A DNA stretch of 64,000 nt from contig NZ_NGFO01000023.1 of NCBI RefSeq assembly GCF_002149015.1, positions 1 to 64,000 on the forward strand, in the 5' to 3' direction. Numbering within the stretch: the first letter of the stretch is position 1; each line of letters begins with the position of its first letter. A program made the position numbers and the translations under genes. The notes beneath the pieces were generated by a model. That model searched no databases. It was given only the letters and a program-made list of their open reading frames with translations, and was not told the origin of the DNA. Shown here in pieces: positions 51,506-59,033 of the stretch. The DNA is from Gordonia lacunae. Its GTDB lineage: Bacteria; Actinomycetota; Actinomycetes; Mycobacteriales; Mycobacteriaceae.

Positions 51506-52192
51506 ATGACGGATTCCAAAGTGATCGTCGCCATCCGGGGTGGTGGACCCGCGCGTGCAGATGTCGCCGCCCTCGTCGAACGATGCGCAGCGGCCGGGGC
51601 CACGCGCGTCCAGGTCAACCTCAGCGACGACCCGGTGTCGGGCGCCATGCGCATCGACGAACTCGATCCGCCCATCACCGCGGTGGTGGCGTTCTGGGCC
51701 CCCGACCCCGGCGCGGTTCTCGCCGTCGTCGACGACGGCCTCCACGGTCCGATCGCCGCCTGGGAGGTCACCGATCGAGCGCCGCTGAATCCAAAACTCC
51801 CCGCCGACGGGTCGCGCATCGACGCGCTGTCCAACATCGCGTTCCTGCGCCGCCCCGACGACCTCGACCGCGACGAGTGGCTCCGACGGTGGCTGGACGA
51901 TCACACACAGGTCGCCATCGACACCCAGGCCACGTTCGGGTATGTCCAGAACATCGTCGAACGACCGCTGACCGAGAACGCCCCGTCGGTCGCGGCCATC
52001 GTCGAAGAACTGTTCCCGATGGAGGCGGTCAACGACATCCACGCGTTCTACGGGAGCGGCGGAGACCAGCAGGAACTGGAACGGCGGATGACCCTGATGC
52101 TCGAGAGCGTCACGCGGTTCGGTGCCGATCGCCATCTCGACGTCGTGCCGACCTCGCGTCACGACTTCGACCTCAACCGGTCGCGGGCCTGA
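51506..52192 (+). CDS. EthD-domain protein
   Basis: 228-residue protein with a C-terminal dimeric alpha/beta-barrel (EthD-like) segment. FLRRPDDLDRDEWLRRWLDD, an HTQVAIDTQATFGYVQN strand, and a second half with DIHAFYGSGG. EthD-family proteins accompany ether- or sterol-degrading P450s but have no settled function. It is convergent with the XRE-cupin gene, 9 bp apart, and is the only plus-strand gene beside the amine island; a link with that island is unproven. Confidence 0.75.
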   Translation: MTDSKVIVAIRGGGPARADVAALVERCAAAGATRVQVNLSDDPVSGAMRIDELDPPITAVVAFWAPDPGAVLAVVDDGLHGPIAAWEVTDRAPLNPKLPADGSRIDALSNIAFLRRPDDLDRDEWLRRWLDDHTQVAIDTQATFGYVQNIVERPLTENAPSVAAIVEELFPMEAVNDIHAFYGSGGDQQELERRMTLMLESVTRFGADRHLDVVPTSRHDFDLNRSRA

Positions 52193-52201
52193 ATCAGGCT
52201 G

Positions 52202-52849
52202 TCACACAGCCGAATCCGGGAACGCGATCACCGACAGAAAGCGCACCGGCAGTTCGACGAGTTCGACGGGACCGTGTGCCCCCTCGCCGTCGAGCTGTAG
52301 CGAGTCGCCCGGGTGCATCCGGTACACCGAGCGACTGTGAGCGTAATCCAGGACGCCTTCGAGGACGTAGAGGAATTCGGTTCCGGCGTGCTGGAACAGC
52401 GGTTGGGTGACCGACTTCTCGGTCAGGGTGACGAGTAGGCATTCGAGCCGCTTGTGCTCTCCGCGCAACGACCCGAGCAGTTCGTACTCGTGGCCCTCCC
52501 GAGATCCCTCGCGGATGATCTCCGAGCCCTCACCCGCTTTGACGAACACCGCCGAGCGCTCCATCTCGGCACCCCGGAACAGCGAGGTGACCGACACGTC
52601 GAATCCGTTGGCCAGGCGGGCCAGGGTGCTGAGGCTGCACGAGGTCTGGGCGTTCTCGATCTTCGACAGCATCGCCTTCGAGATGCCGACGCGAGTCGCC
52701 ATGTCTCCCACGGAGAGTCCCTGCTGGCGTCGCAGGCGCCGCACGTTGTGCGCGATCGCGGTCTCGAGTTCCAACTCCTCGACCGACTGGTCGACGGGCC
52801 GCTCTCGCGCTGTGCCGGATTGATTCCGGATCAAAGGGTCGTCCGTCAC
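52202..52849 (-). CDS. XRE-family regulator with a C-terminal cupin
   Basis: 215-residue regulator: helix-turn-helix at about residues 30-85 (NVRRLRRQQGLSVGDMATRV, then GISKAMLSKIE) and a cupin domain at about 130-205 (HAGTEFLYVLEGVL, MHPGDSLQLDGEGAHGPVEL). XRE-cupin regulators often sense amines, amino acids or sulfonates. The GTG at 52849 is used. It lies 95 bp downstream of the FAD oxidoreductase, last in line with the methylated-amine genes on the minus strand, and is the best local candidate for their control. Confidence 0.87.
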   Translation of the reverse strand: MTDDPLIRNQSGTARERPVDQSVEELELETAIAHNVRRLRRQQGLSVGDMATRVGISKAMLSKIENAQTSCSLSTLARLANGFDVSVTSLFRGAEMERSAVFVKAGEGSEIIREGSREGHEYELLGSLRGEHKRLECLLVTLTEKSVTQPLFQHAGTEFLYVLEGVLDYAHSRSVYRMHPGDSLQLDGEGAHGPVELVELPVRFLSVIAFPDSAV

Positions 52850-52944
52850 GCTGCCAGCATAGTGAGAAACACCGTTCACTGACAGTTGACACACGAAGAC
52901 ACCTCCCGTCGACGGTCGAGCCGAAGCGCACTCGGTCGGGCCGG

Positions 52945-54135
52945 TCAGCGCATCTCGCCGGCTCCGACATAGGGGAAGCGCGTCGTCAGCAGGTCACCCT
53001 CCGCGAACCGTGTGAACCGGAAGTCCGACTCGGGGATCCGCGGGTCCGCGCTACGCCCGTCGACCACGAGATCGGCGATCAACCGGCCGACCGCCGGCGA
53101 GATCTTGAACCCGTGGCCACTGAACCCGGCTGCCAGCACGAGCCCCTCCAGGGGTCCACGGGAGATGATCGGATTCCAGTCGGGCGTGACGTCGTAACAC
53201 CCGGCATAACTCGTGGTGATCGCCGGATCGGTGAAACCGGGGAATCGCGTGCCGACCTTCTCGACGGTGAGGTCGATGAAGTCCGAATCCGCGCGATTGC
53301 GGTAGTCGTCCGGATCTGCGACGTCGAGAGCCGCGAGATCGCTGTTGCCGAAGAGGATCTCACCGCGGACGTCGGGGCGGACGTACTGCAGCGACACCAG
53401 ATCGGAGAACACGGGCACGTCGCCGAGCGCGTCACCGGGATGGATCATCACGATCTGTTCGCGGTGCACCTCGATCGGGACGTCGACTCCGTAGGGAGCG
53501 AGGAACGGCCTGGACCAGACTCCGGTGGCGACCACGACGGTGTCCGCGGAGATCGTCGAACCGTCCGCGAGACGAACCCCCGTCACCCGGTCCGCGTCGA
53601 GGACCAGGCCGGTCACGGTGGTGCCCTGACGGATTCGGATTCCCGTCGCCCGCGCCGAGGCCGCGAAGGCCTGCGCGGTCTGGTAGGCATCCCCGTAGCC
53701 GCCGCGCTCTTCCCAGCCGAACGCCGCGAACGGTTCGAGGTCGGCGGCCGGCCACATCGCGGCCACGTCGGCGGCGTCGATCTCCTCGGTCTGCACGCCG
53801 ACCGCGCGCTGCGCTGCCAGACTCTTCCGCATGTTCTCGACATTCGGTTCGCCCACGCCGACGACGTAACCGGTCTGGCGGAACCCGATGTCGGAGCCGA
53901 AGATCTCCTCTGCCTTCTCGAAGACCTCCAGACCGATCGCGGCCATCGCCGCCAGCGAACCCACTCCGTAGTGGCACCGCACGATGCCCGACGACTTGCC
54001 GGTCATCCCACCGCCGACGGTGTCCCGCTCGCAGACGATCACATCGGTGATGCCGCGTTGTCCCAACGCCCAGGCGGCCGCCGCGCCCTCGAGCCCGCCA
54101 CCGACGATGACGACCGACGCGGTCTCGGTGCTCAC
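52945..54135 (-). CDS. FAD-dependent oxidoreductase (DAO / sarcosine-oxidase-beta-like), probable N-methylglutamate oxidoreductase
   Basis: 396-residue amine oxidoreductase of the DAO family. The dinucleotide motif SVVIVGGGLEGAAAAWALGQ opens the protein, the flavin-proximal segment is GKSSGIVRCHYGVGS, and GLVLAAGFSGHGFKISPAVG is the late family motif. Length fits the catalytic beta subunit of sarcosine oxidase or MgdA of N-methylglutamate dehydrogenase (about 400), but the small partner subunits of those complexes are not encoded here. The GTG at 54135 overlaps the mgsC stop by 4 bp. The operon position suggests oxidative cleavage of N-methylglutamate to glutamate and formaldehyde; this is inferred. 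Confidence 0.8.
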   Translation of the reverse strand: MSTETASVVIVGGGLEGAAAAWALGQRGITDVIVCERDTVGGGMTGKSSGIVRCHYGVGSLAAMAAIGLEVFEKAEEIFGSDIGFRQTGYVVGVGEPNVENMRKSLAAQRAVGVQTEEIDAADVAAMWPAADLEPFAAFGWEERGGYGDAYQTAQAFAASARATGIRIRQGTTVTGLVLDADRVTGVRLADGSTISADTVVVATGVWSRPFLAPYGVDVPIEVHREQIVMIHPGDALGDVPVFSDLVSLQYVRPDVRGEILFGNSDLAALDVADPDDYRNRADSDFIDLTVEKVGTRFPGFTDPAITTSYAGCYDVTPDWNPIISRGPLEGLVLAAGFSGHGFKISPAVGRLIADLVVDGRSADPRIPESDFRFTRFAEGDLLTTRFPYVGAGEMR

Positions 54136-55463
54136 AGCCCGGTCCCCGGAATCCAGTTCGTCCCGGCGAGCGGAACGCGTGCCATCGCCGACGCCTCGAT
54201 CGAGATGGCGACGAGGTCTTCGGGCTCCAGATGCTGCAGGTGCGCCTTGCCGCACGCACGGGCGATCGTCTGGGCCTCCATCGTCATCACGCGAAGGAAG
54301 TTCGCGAGACGCTTCCCGCCGAGCACCGGATCGAAACGCGCCGACAGTTCGGGGTCCTGCGTGCTGATGCCCGCGGGGTCGCGCCCGTCCTGGAAGTCGT
54401 CGTAGAATCCGGCGGCCGAGCCCAGCGCCTCGTACTCCGCGGCGTGACGCGGGTCGTTGTCCCCCAACGCGATCAGCGCCGCTGTTCCGATGGCGACGGC
54501 GTCGGCGCCGAGCGCCATCGCCTTCGCGACGTCGGCGCCGTTGCGGATTCCACCCGACACGACGAGCTGCACCTCTCGGTGCACCCCCAACTCCTGCAGG
54601 GCCTGAACCGCCTGCGGGATCGCGGCCAGCGTGGGGATACCGACGTGTTCGATGAAGACATCCTGGGTCGCTGCCGTTCCACCCTGCATCCCGTCGACCA
54701 CGACGACGTCGGCACCGGAGTGCACCGCGAGCTTCACGTCGTAATAGGTGCGGGTGGCACCGACCTTCACATAGATCGGCTTCTCCCAGTCGGTGATCTC
54801 CCGCAACTCGTTGATCTTGATCGCCAGGTCGTCGGGCCCGGTCCAGTCGGGGTGACGGCACGCGCTCCGCTGGTCGATACCCTGCGGCAGGGTCCGCATG
54901 CCGGCGACGCGCTCCGAGATCTTCTGTCCCAGAAGCATTCCGCCGCCACCGGGCTTGGCGCCCTGGCCGAGTACGATCTCGATCGCATCGGCCTTGCGCA
55001 GATCGTCCGGATTCATGCCGTACCGCGACGGGAGGTACTGATAGACGAGATGCTTCGACTGCCCCCGCTCTTCGGGCGTCATGCCGCCATCGCCCGTGGT
55101 GGTGGACGTGCCGACCTCCGAGGCGCCGCGCCCGAGTGCTTCCTTCGCCCCGGCCGACAGCGCCCCGAAGCTCATCCCGGCGATCGTCACCGGAGTAGAG
55201 AGATGCAACGGGTACTTCGCATTTCGGCTGCCGAGGACGACGTCGGTGTCGCAGCGTTCGCGGTACCCCTCGAGGGGGTAGCGGGACATCGACGCGCCGA
55301 GGAACAGCAGGTCGTCGAAATGCGGCAGCTTGCGCTTGGCGCCCCAGCCACGGATGTCGTAGATGCCGGTCTCGGCGGCGCGCTGGATCGCGGCGATGGT
55401 GGTGCGGTCGAAGGTGGCCGACTCCCGCAGGCCGCGCTGTTCGATGCTCAGTTCGTTGGTCAT
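54132..55463 (-). CDS. mgsC: N-methylglutamate-synthase-type subunit C (glutamate-synthase FMN domain protein)
   Basis: 443-residue protein equivalent to the FMN-binding synthase domain of glutamate synthase. VTIAGMSFGALSAGAKEALG, GTSTTTGDGGMTPEERG, GAKPGGGGMLLGQKIS and VVVDGMQGGTAATQDVFIEH are the substrate- and FMN-binding motifs. It belongs to the GlxD/MgsC group, which with separate amidotransferase and GXGXG subunits forms N-methylglutamate synthase. The ATG at 55463 is used. It lies 276 bp after mgsB, the gap being filled by a palindromic repeat array, and is coupled to the FAD oxidoreductase gene by a 4-bp overlap. Confidence 0.85.
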   Translation of the reverse strand: MTNELSIEQRGLRESATFDRTTIAAIQRAAETGIYDIRGWGAKRKLPHFDDLLFLGASMSRYPLEGYRERCDTDVVLGSRNAKYPLHLSTPVTIAGMSFGALSAGAKEALGRGASEVGTSTTTGDGGMTPEERGQSKHLVYQYLPSRYGMNPDDLRKADAIEIVLGQGAKPGGGGMLLGQKISERVAGMRTLPQGIDQRSACRHPDWTGPDDLAIKINELREITDWEKPIYVKVGATRTYYDVKLAVHSGADVVVVDGMQGGTAATQDVFIEHVGIPTLAAIPQAVQALQELGVHREVQLVVSGGIRNGADVAKAMALGADAVAIGTAALIALGDNDPRHAAEYEALGSAAGFYDDFQDGRDPAGISTQDPELSARFDPVLGGKRLANFLRVMTMEAQTIARACGKAHLQHLEPEDLVAISIEASAMARVPLAGTNWIPGTGL

Positions 55464-55497
55464 GGTGATTCTCTTTCGTCGTGTGGTCGTGCGCCGT

Positions 55498-55736
55498 CTC
55501 CGCTCCCTGAGGAGCGAGCTTGCGAGCGTCACGAAGGGTCTCGCACGCTCGGTCCCCAGACCCTTCGTGACGCGCCCTCCGCAAGCTCCGGACGCTCCTC
55601 AGGGAGCAGGCGGTTGCGCGCCCTCCGCAGGCTCCGGACGCTCCTCAGGGAGCAGGCGGTTGCGCACCCTCCGCAGGCTCCGGACGCTCCTCAGGGAGCA
55701 GGGGGGGACGCCCCTCGCACCTCAGGGAGCAACGGA
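55498..55736. repeat. Palindromic repeat array E (46-bp units), inside the mgs operon
   Basis: The array begins with cgctccctgaggagcgagct and the cacgaagggtc / gacccttcgtg hairpin, followed by three 46-bp units starting at 55575, 55621 and 55667 (ccctccgca, then gctccggacgctcctcaggg). A last partial copy (cacctcagggagc) lies just before the mgsB stop codon. It separates mgsB from mgsC within an otherwise tight operon, so it could set the ratio of upstream to downstream transcripts. Confidence 0.9.
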
Positions 55737-55739
55737 GGC

Positions 55740-56489
55740 TCAGTACGCGGAGGTGTTGTCGACCTTGAAGTGATAGAGCTCCCGGGCCGACCCGTAGCGG
55801 GTGTAGTCGCGGGGATCGTCGTCGCCGAACCCGGCGGCCTTCAGCAGACCGGCCAGCTCTTCGAGGTGTTCGGCGCGCATCGGCTTCGCGATGCAGTCGG
55901 CGCCGAGCGACGCGACCTCGCCGCGCACATAGATACGCGTCTCGTAGATCGAGTCGCCGAGACCGTCGCCGGCGTCGCCGCGGACGACCAGACGGCCGGC
56001 CTGTGCCATGAACGCGCTGTTGTGCCCGACGTTTCCACCGACGACGATGTCGACGCCCTTCATCGAGATGCCGCACCGTGCCGCGGCGTCGCCCTCGACG
56101 ACGAGGAGCCCGCCGTGCGCGGTGGCACCGGCCGACTGCGAGGCGTTGCCCTTCACGATGACGCTGCCGCTCATCATGTTCTCGGCGACACCCGTACCGG
56201 CGTTGCCGTTGATCGTCACCTCCGCCTGCTGGTTCATACCGGCCGCGTAATAGCCGACGTGCCCGTTGATGGTGATCTTCAGCGGGAGGTTGACCCCGGC
56301 GGCGACGCTGTGGGCGCCGGCTGGGTTGTCGATGACGATCTCTCCCGAGATGTCGCCGTGCAGCATCGAATTGATTTCGCGCAGGGCGGTATCCGCGAGG
56401 TCGAAGGTGTGATTGGGGCTCATCGTCTCAGCTTTCGCCGTGTCGGTGGAGGCGGGAACGGAAGGTCGGGTGGGCAACTCGGCGGTCAT
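55740..56489 (-). CDS. mgsB: N-methylglutamate-synthase-type subunit B (GXGXG domain protein)
   Basis: 249-residue protein equivalent to the C-terminal GXGXG beta-helix domain of glutamate synthase. Regularly spaced glycine turns are seen (KITINGHVGYYAAGMN, VTINGNAGTGVAENM, IVVGGNVGHNSAFMA, VVRGDAGDGLGDSIYE). It is of the GlxC/MgsB type. The ATG at 56489 overlaps the mgsA stop by 4 bp; an ATG at 56498 is also in frame. The terminal YHFKVDN segment is typical. The domain structurally couples the amidotransferase and FMN subunits. Confidence 0.86.
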   Translation of the reverse strand: MTAELPTRPSVPASTDTAKAETMSPNHTFDLADTALREINSMLHGDISGEIVIDNPAGAHSVAAGVNLPLKITINGHVGYYAAGMNQQAEVTINGNAGTGVAENMMSGSVIVKGNASQSAGATAHGGLLVVEGDAAARCGISMKGVDIVVGGNVGHNSAFMAQAGRLVVRGDAGDGLGDSIYETRIYVRGEVASLGADCIAKPMRAEHLEELAGLLKAAGFGDDDPRDYTRYGSARELYHFKVDNTSAY

Positions 56490-57382
56490 CGCGTCCATGC
56501 GTAGACGACCTCCGGCTCGGGCTCCCAGATGCGTGCGTTCGCCACACCGGGCAGCTTGGCCAGCGCACGGTACTCACTCGCCATCGCCACCCAGTCGTCG
56601 GTCTCGGCGATGACGGCCGGTTTGCACGCGATCGCGTCCCGGACCACGGCGAACGAGTCGCGGTTGGACACGAGCAGGGTGTAGAAGCCGTCGAAGGTCG
56701 CGCACACCTCTTTCAGCGCTGTCTCCACGTCTTTGCCCGCCGCCAGCTGGTGCGCGACGAAGCGGGCACCCACCTCGGTGTCGTTCTCGCTGTCGAACTC
56801 CACCCCCGCGGCGCGGAGTTCGCGCCTGATGGTGGCGTGGTTGGCGAACGAGCCGTTGTGGACCAGACACTGTTCGGGACCGACCGCGAACGGATGGGCA
56901 CCCGAGGAGGTGACGGCCGACTCGGTCGCCATCCGGGTGTGTCCGACCCCTTGCCACCCCGAAGCCGCTGCCAGTCCCCAGGATTCGGTCAGTTCTCGGG
57001 GCGCACCGACGCCTTTGAGCACGGTGAGGTCGGACCCGAAGCCCGCGACGAGCGCGTGCGGGTATGCGGCGCGTGCGGCGGCCAGCAGTTCGTCGGCCGT
57101 CACCGCTGCCGAGGCCACGAGCGTGACGTCGATCGTCTGCGCCGAGACCGTCACGCCGAGTGCCGAGCTCAGAGTGGCCGACACCTCGTCGGGGACGACC
57201 TCGAGTTCGAGGAGGGAGATGCAGCCGTGCCCCGGGGGAGCCCAGGCGGGGTTGCCGTAGACGGCGATACCCGCCGAATCCGCTCCGCGGTCCTGCATCT
57301 CGCCGAGCATCTCGGCGAGCATCTCGCCGAGCCGGGGGTGGAGGTCCGGGTTGCGCAGATGCAACCCGACGATTCCGCACAT
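56486..57382 (-). CDS. mgsA: N-methylglutamate-synthase-type subunit A (class II glutamine amidotransferase)
   Basis: 298-residue class II amidotransferase. The nucleophile is Cys2 in MCGIVGLHLRNPD, so the ATG at 57382 is certain; QDRGADSAGIAVYG, VGHTRMATES and LVHNGSFANHATIRREL are substrate-binding motifs. It lacks the synthase domain, as expected of GlxB/MgsA proteins. In N-methylglutamate synthase it would release the amine from gamma-glutamylmethylamide or glutamine for transfer to 2-oxoglutarate. It lies 65 bp after the glutamine-synthetase-like gene and is coupled to mgsB. Confidence 0.87.
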   Translation of the reverse strand: MCGIVGLHLRNPDLHPRLGEMLAEMLGEMQDRGADSAGIAVYGNPAWAPPGHGCISLLELEVVPDEVSATLSSALGVTVSAQTIDVTLVASAAVTADELLAAARAAYPHALVAGFGSDLTVLKGVGAPRELTESWGLAAASGWQGVGHTRMATESAVTSSGAHPFAVGPEQCLVHNGSFANHATIRRELRAAGVEFDSENDTEVGARFVAHQLAAGKDVETALKEVCATFDGFYTLLVSNRDSFAVVRDAIACKPAVIAETDDWVAMASEYRALAKLPGVANARIWEPEPEVVYAWTR

Positions 57383-57447
57383 GGTCAGGTCCTTACGTCG
57401 AGAAGTGGATGTTGCTGTCTGAGAGATGGTTCGGTCGGAGTCGGCGG

Positions 57448-58806
57448 TCAGAACGCGGTGAGGTACTTGTCGACCTCCCACGACGTGACCGCCGCGTGCC
57501 AGTCGAAGAACTCGTCGCGCTTGAGTCCGGCGAAGTACGCCGAGACCCGCTGCTGATCGTCCGGCCAGTCCTCCGGCATCGCGGCGTCGAGCGCGCCGGC
57601 GACCACCGCGTCGAGTTCGAGCGCCTCCACTGCGTGCAGGAGCGTGAGCGGCAGTTCGGCGATGTGGCCGGGACAGTTTCCGACGGCACCGGGATCGAGA
57701 CTCCGCTTGATGCCGTCGAGTCCGGCTCCGAGGAGTGCGGCGACGGCCAGGTACGGATTCGCCGATCCGTCGCCACCGCGGAGTTCGACGCGATGCTCGT
57801 CGGGCACGCGGATGTAATGGGTGCGATCGTTGCCGCCGTAGGTGGCCCGCCGCGGCGCCCAGGATGCCCCCGAACGGGTCGCGGTTGCCCCGGTTCGCTT
57901 GTAGGAGTTCACCGTCGGGGCGATGACGGCTTGCAGGGCGGGCGCATGCTCCAGGATTCCGCCGATGAAACCGTACGCCGTCTCCGACAGGCCGAGTCCG
58001 CGGTCGTCGTCGGTGACCTGGGGGAACACCGGGTCCCCCGCCTGGGTCAGCGAGAGATGGAAATGCAATCCCGATCCGGTGCGCTCGGCGAAGGGCTTCG
58101 GCATGAAGGTCGCGATCATGCCTTTGTCCGCGGCCAGGGCCGAGAGCAGGTAGCGGAGTGTGACGACGCGATCTGCCGTCGTCAGCGCGTCGGAATAGGC
58201 GAAGTTCTGCTCGAACTGGCCGTTACCGTCCTCGTGGTCGTTGGCGTAGTTGCTCCAACCGAGCTGGTTCATCGCGGTGGAGACCGTGGTCAGGTGCTCG
58301 TACATCCGCGTCAGGCCGCGCACGTCGTAGCAGGGCTTGTCGGAGTCATCGGCAGCGTCGGCAGTGACGAGGGAACCGTCTGCTCCCCGCTTGAGCAGGA
58401 AGTACTCGACCTCGGCACCGACCCACGGCTCGAACCCGGCGTCCGCGGTCTGCGCGATGAGAGCCTTGAGGATGTTGCGGGGCGCGAATGGCCAGGGCTT
58501 GCCCTCGACATGCGGATCGCACTGGACGACGGCAAGGCCCTCTTTGATGAACGGGATGGGTAGGAAGGAACGGACGTCGGGGATCGCGATGAGGTCGGGA
58601 TCCTTTGGCTCCTGCCCGATCGCGCCTACCGCGTAGCCGGCGAAACCTACGCCGTCGGACGCCAATTCGTCGACCGCCTCCACCGGCACCAGTTTGGCGC
58701 AGGGTTTGCCGCGAAGGTCGACGAACATCGCGAGGATGAACTTGGTGCCGTGCGTCGCGCAGAGATCGGCGAGGTCGCCGGTCGTCGTCTCGGTGGTTGT
58801 CATCAT
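57448..58806 (-). CDS. gmaS: Glutamine-synthetase-like enzyme, probable gamma-glutamylmethylamide synthetase (GlnT/GmaS type)
   Basis: 452-residue glutamine-synthetase-fold ligase of the GlnT/GmaS group. GAEVEYFLLKRG carries the metal-binding Glu pair, NDHEDGNGQFEQNF and GSGLHFHLSL are catalytic-site motifs, and NSYKRTG and NDRTHYIRVP bind ATP and glutamate. The linkage to mgsABC and to amine demethylases favours gamma-glutamylmethylamide synthesis from glutamate, methylamine and ATP over ordinary glutamine synthesis. The ATG at 58806 follows CGGAGCAC. A perfect dyad (58866-58882) stands 60 bp upstream, so this is the first gene of its transcript. Confidence 0.82.
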   Translation of the reverse strand: MMTTTETTTGDLADLCATHGTKFILAMFVDLRGKPCAKLVPVEAVDELASDGVGFAGYAVGAIGQEPKDPDLIAIPDVRSFLPIPFIKEGLAVVQCDPHVEGKPWPFAPRNILKALIAQTADAGFEPWVGAEVEYFLLKRGADGSLVTADAADDSDKPCYDVRGLTRMYEHLTTVSTAMNQLGWSNYANDHEDGNGQFEQNFAYSDALTTADRVVTLRYLLSALAADKGMIATFMPKPFAERTGSGLHFHLSLTQAGDPVFPQVTDDDRGLGLSETAYGFIGGILEHAPALQAVIAPTVNSYKRTGATATRSGASWAPRRATYGGNDRTHYIRVPDEHRVELRGGDGSANPYLAVAALLGAGLDGIKRSLDPGAVGNCPGHIAELPLTLLHAVEALELDAVVAGALDAAMPEDWPDDQQRVSAYFAGLKRDEFFDWHAAVTSWEVDKYLTAF

Positions 58807-58865
58807 GTGCTCCGGGGGTCGACTCTAGGGGCTTCTGGTCCGCGTGTCCACTCTTGTGAACCTTT

Positions 58866-58882
58866 GTCTACTATTAGTAGAC
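58866..58882. promoter_or_regulatory. 17-bp operator-like palindrome before gmaS
   Basis: gtctacta-t-tagtagac is a perfect 8-bp inverted repeat around one base, AT-rich in GC-rich DNA, 60 bp upstream of the gmaS start. It lies near the expected promoter of the gmaS-mgsABC transcript and has the form of a GntR- or XRE-type site. Confidence 0.6.
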
Positions 58883-58972
58883 CTGCTGGATGTTTCGACC
58901 CTGTTTCGAGTTCGTGAGCGGTGGGTGTCGGTTTGCCCGACAACGATTTCCGCGCCGACCACGAAGACGGAT

Positions 58973-59003
58973 CGGGGGCCCACCGGCGAACGGTGGGCCC
59001 CCG
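58973..59003 (-). terminator. Terminator hairpin after amt
   Basis: cgggggcccaccg (58973-58985) and cggtgggcccccg (58991-59003) form a perfect 13-bp stem with loop gcgaa, 30 bp after the amt stop. No T tract follows in the direction of transcription, but the stem is very strong and would separate amt from gmaS. Confidence 0.65.
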
Positions 59004-59033
59004 AGCTGTCGTGTCGGACGACTTCGGCGTCGA

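Noticed and set aside
55464-55584. N-terminal extension of the mgsC frame into the repeat array
   Set aside because: The added residues are repeat-encoded (ASSLLRERRRR type) and unlike the family; the ATG at 55463 gives the normal start.
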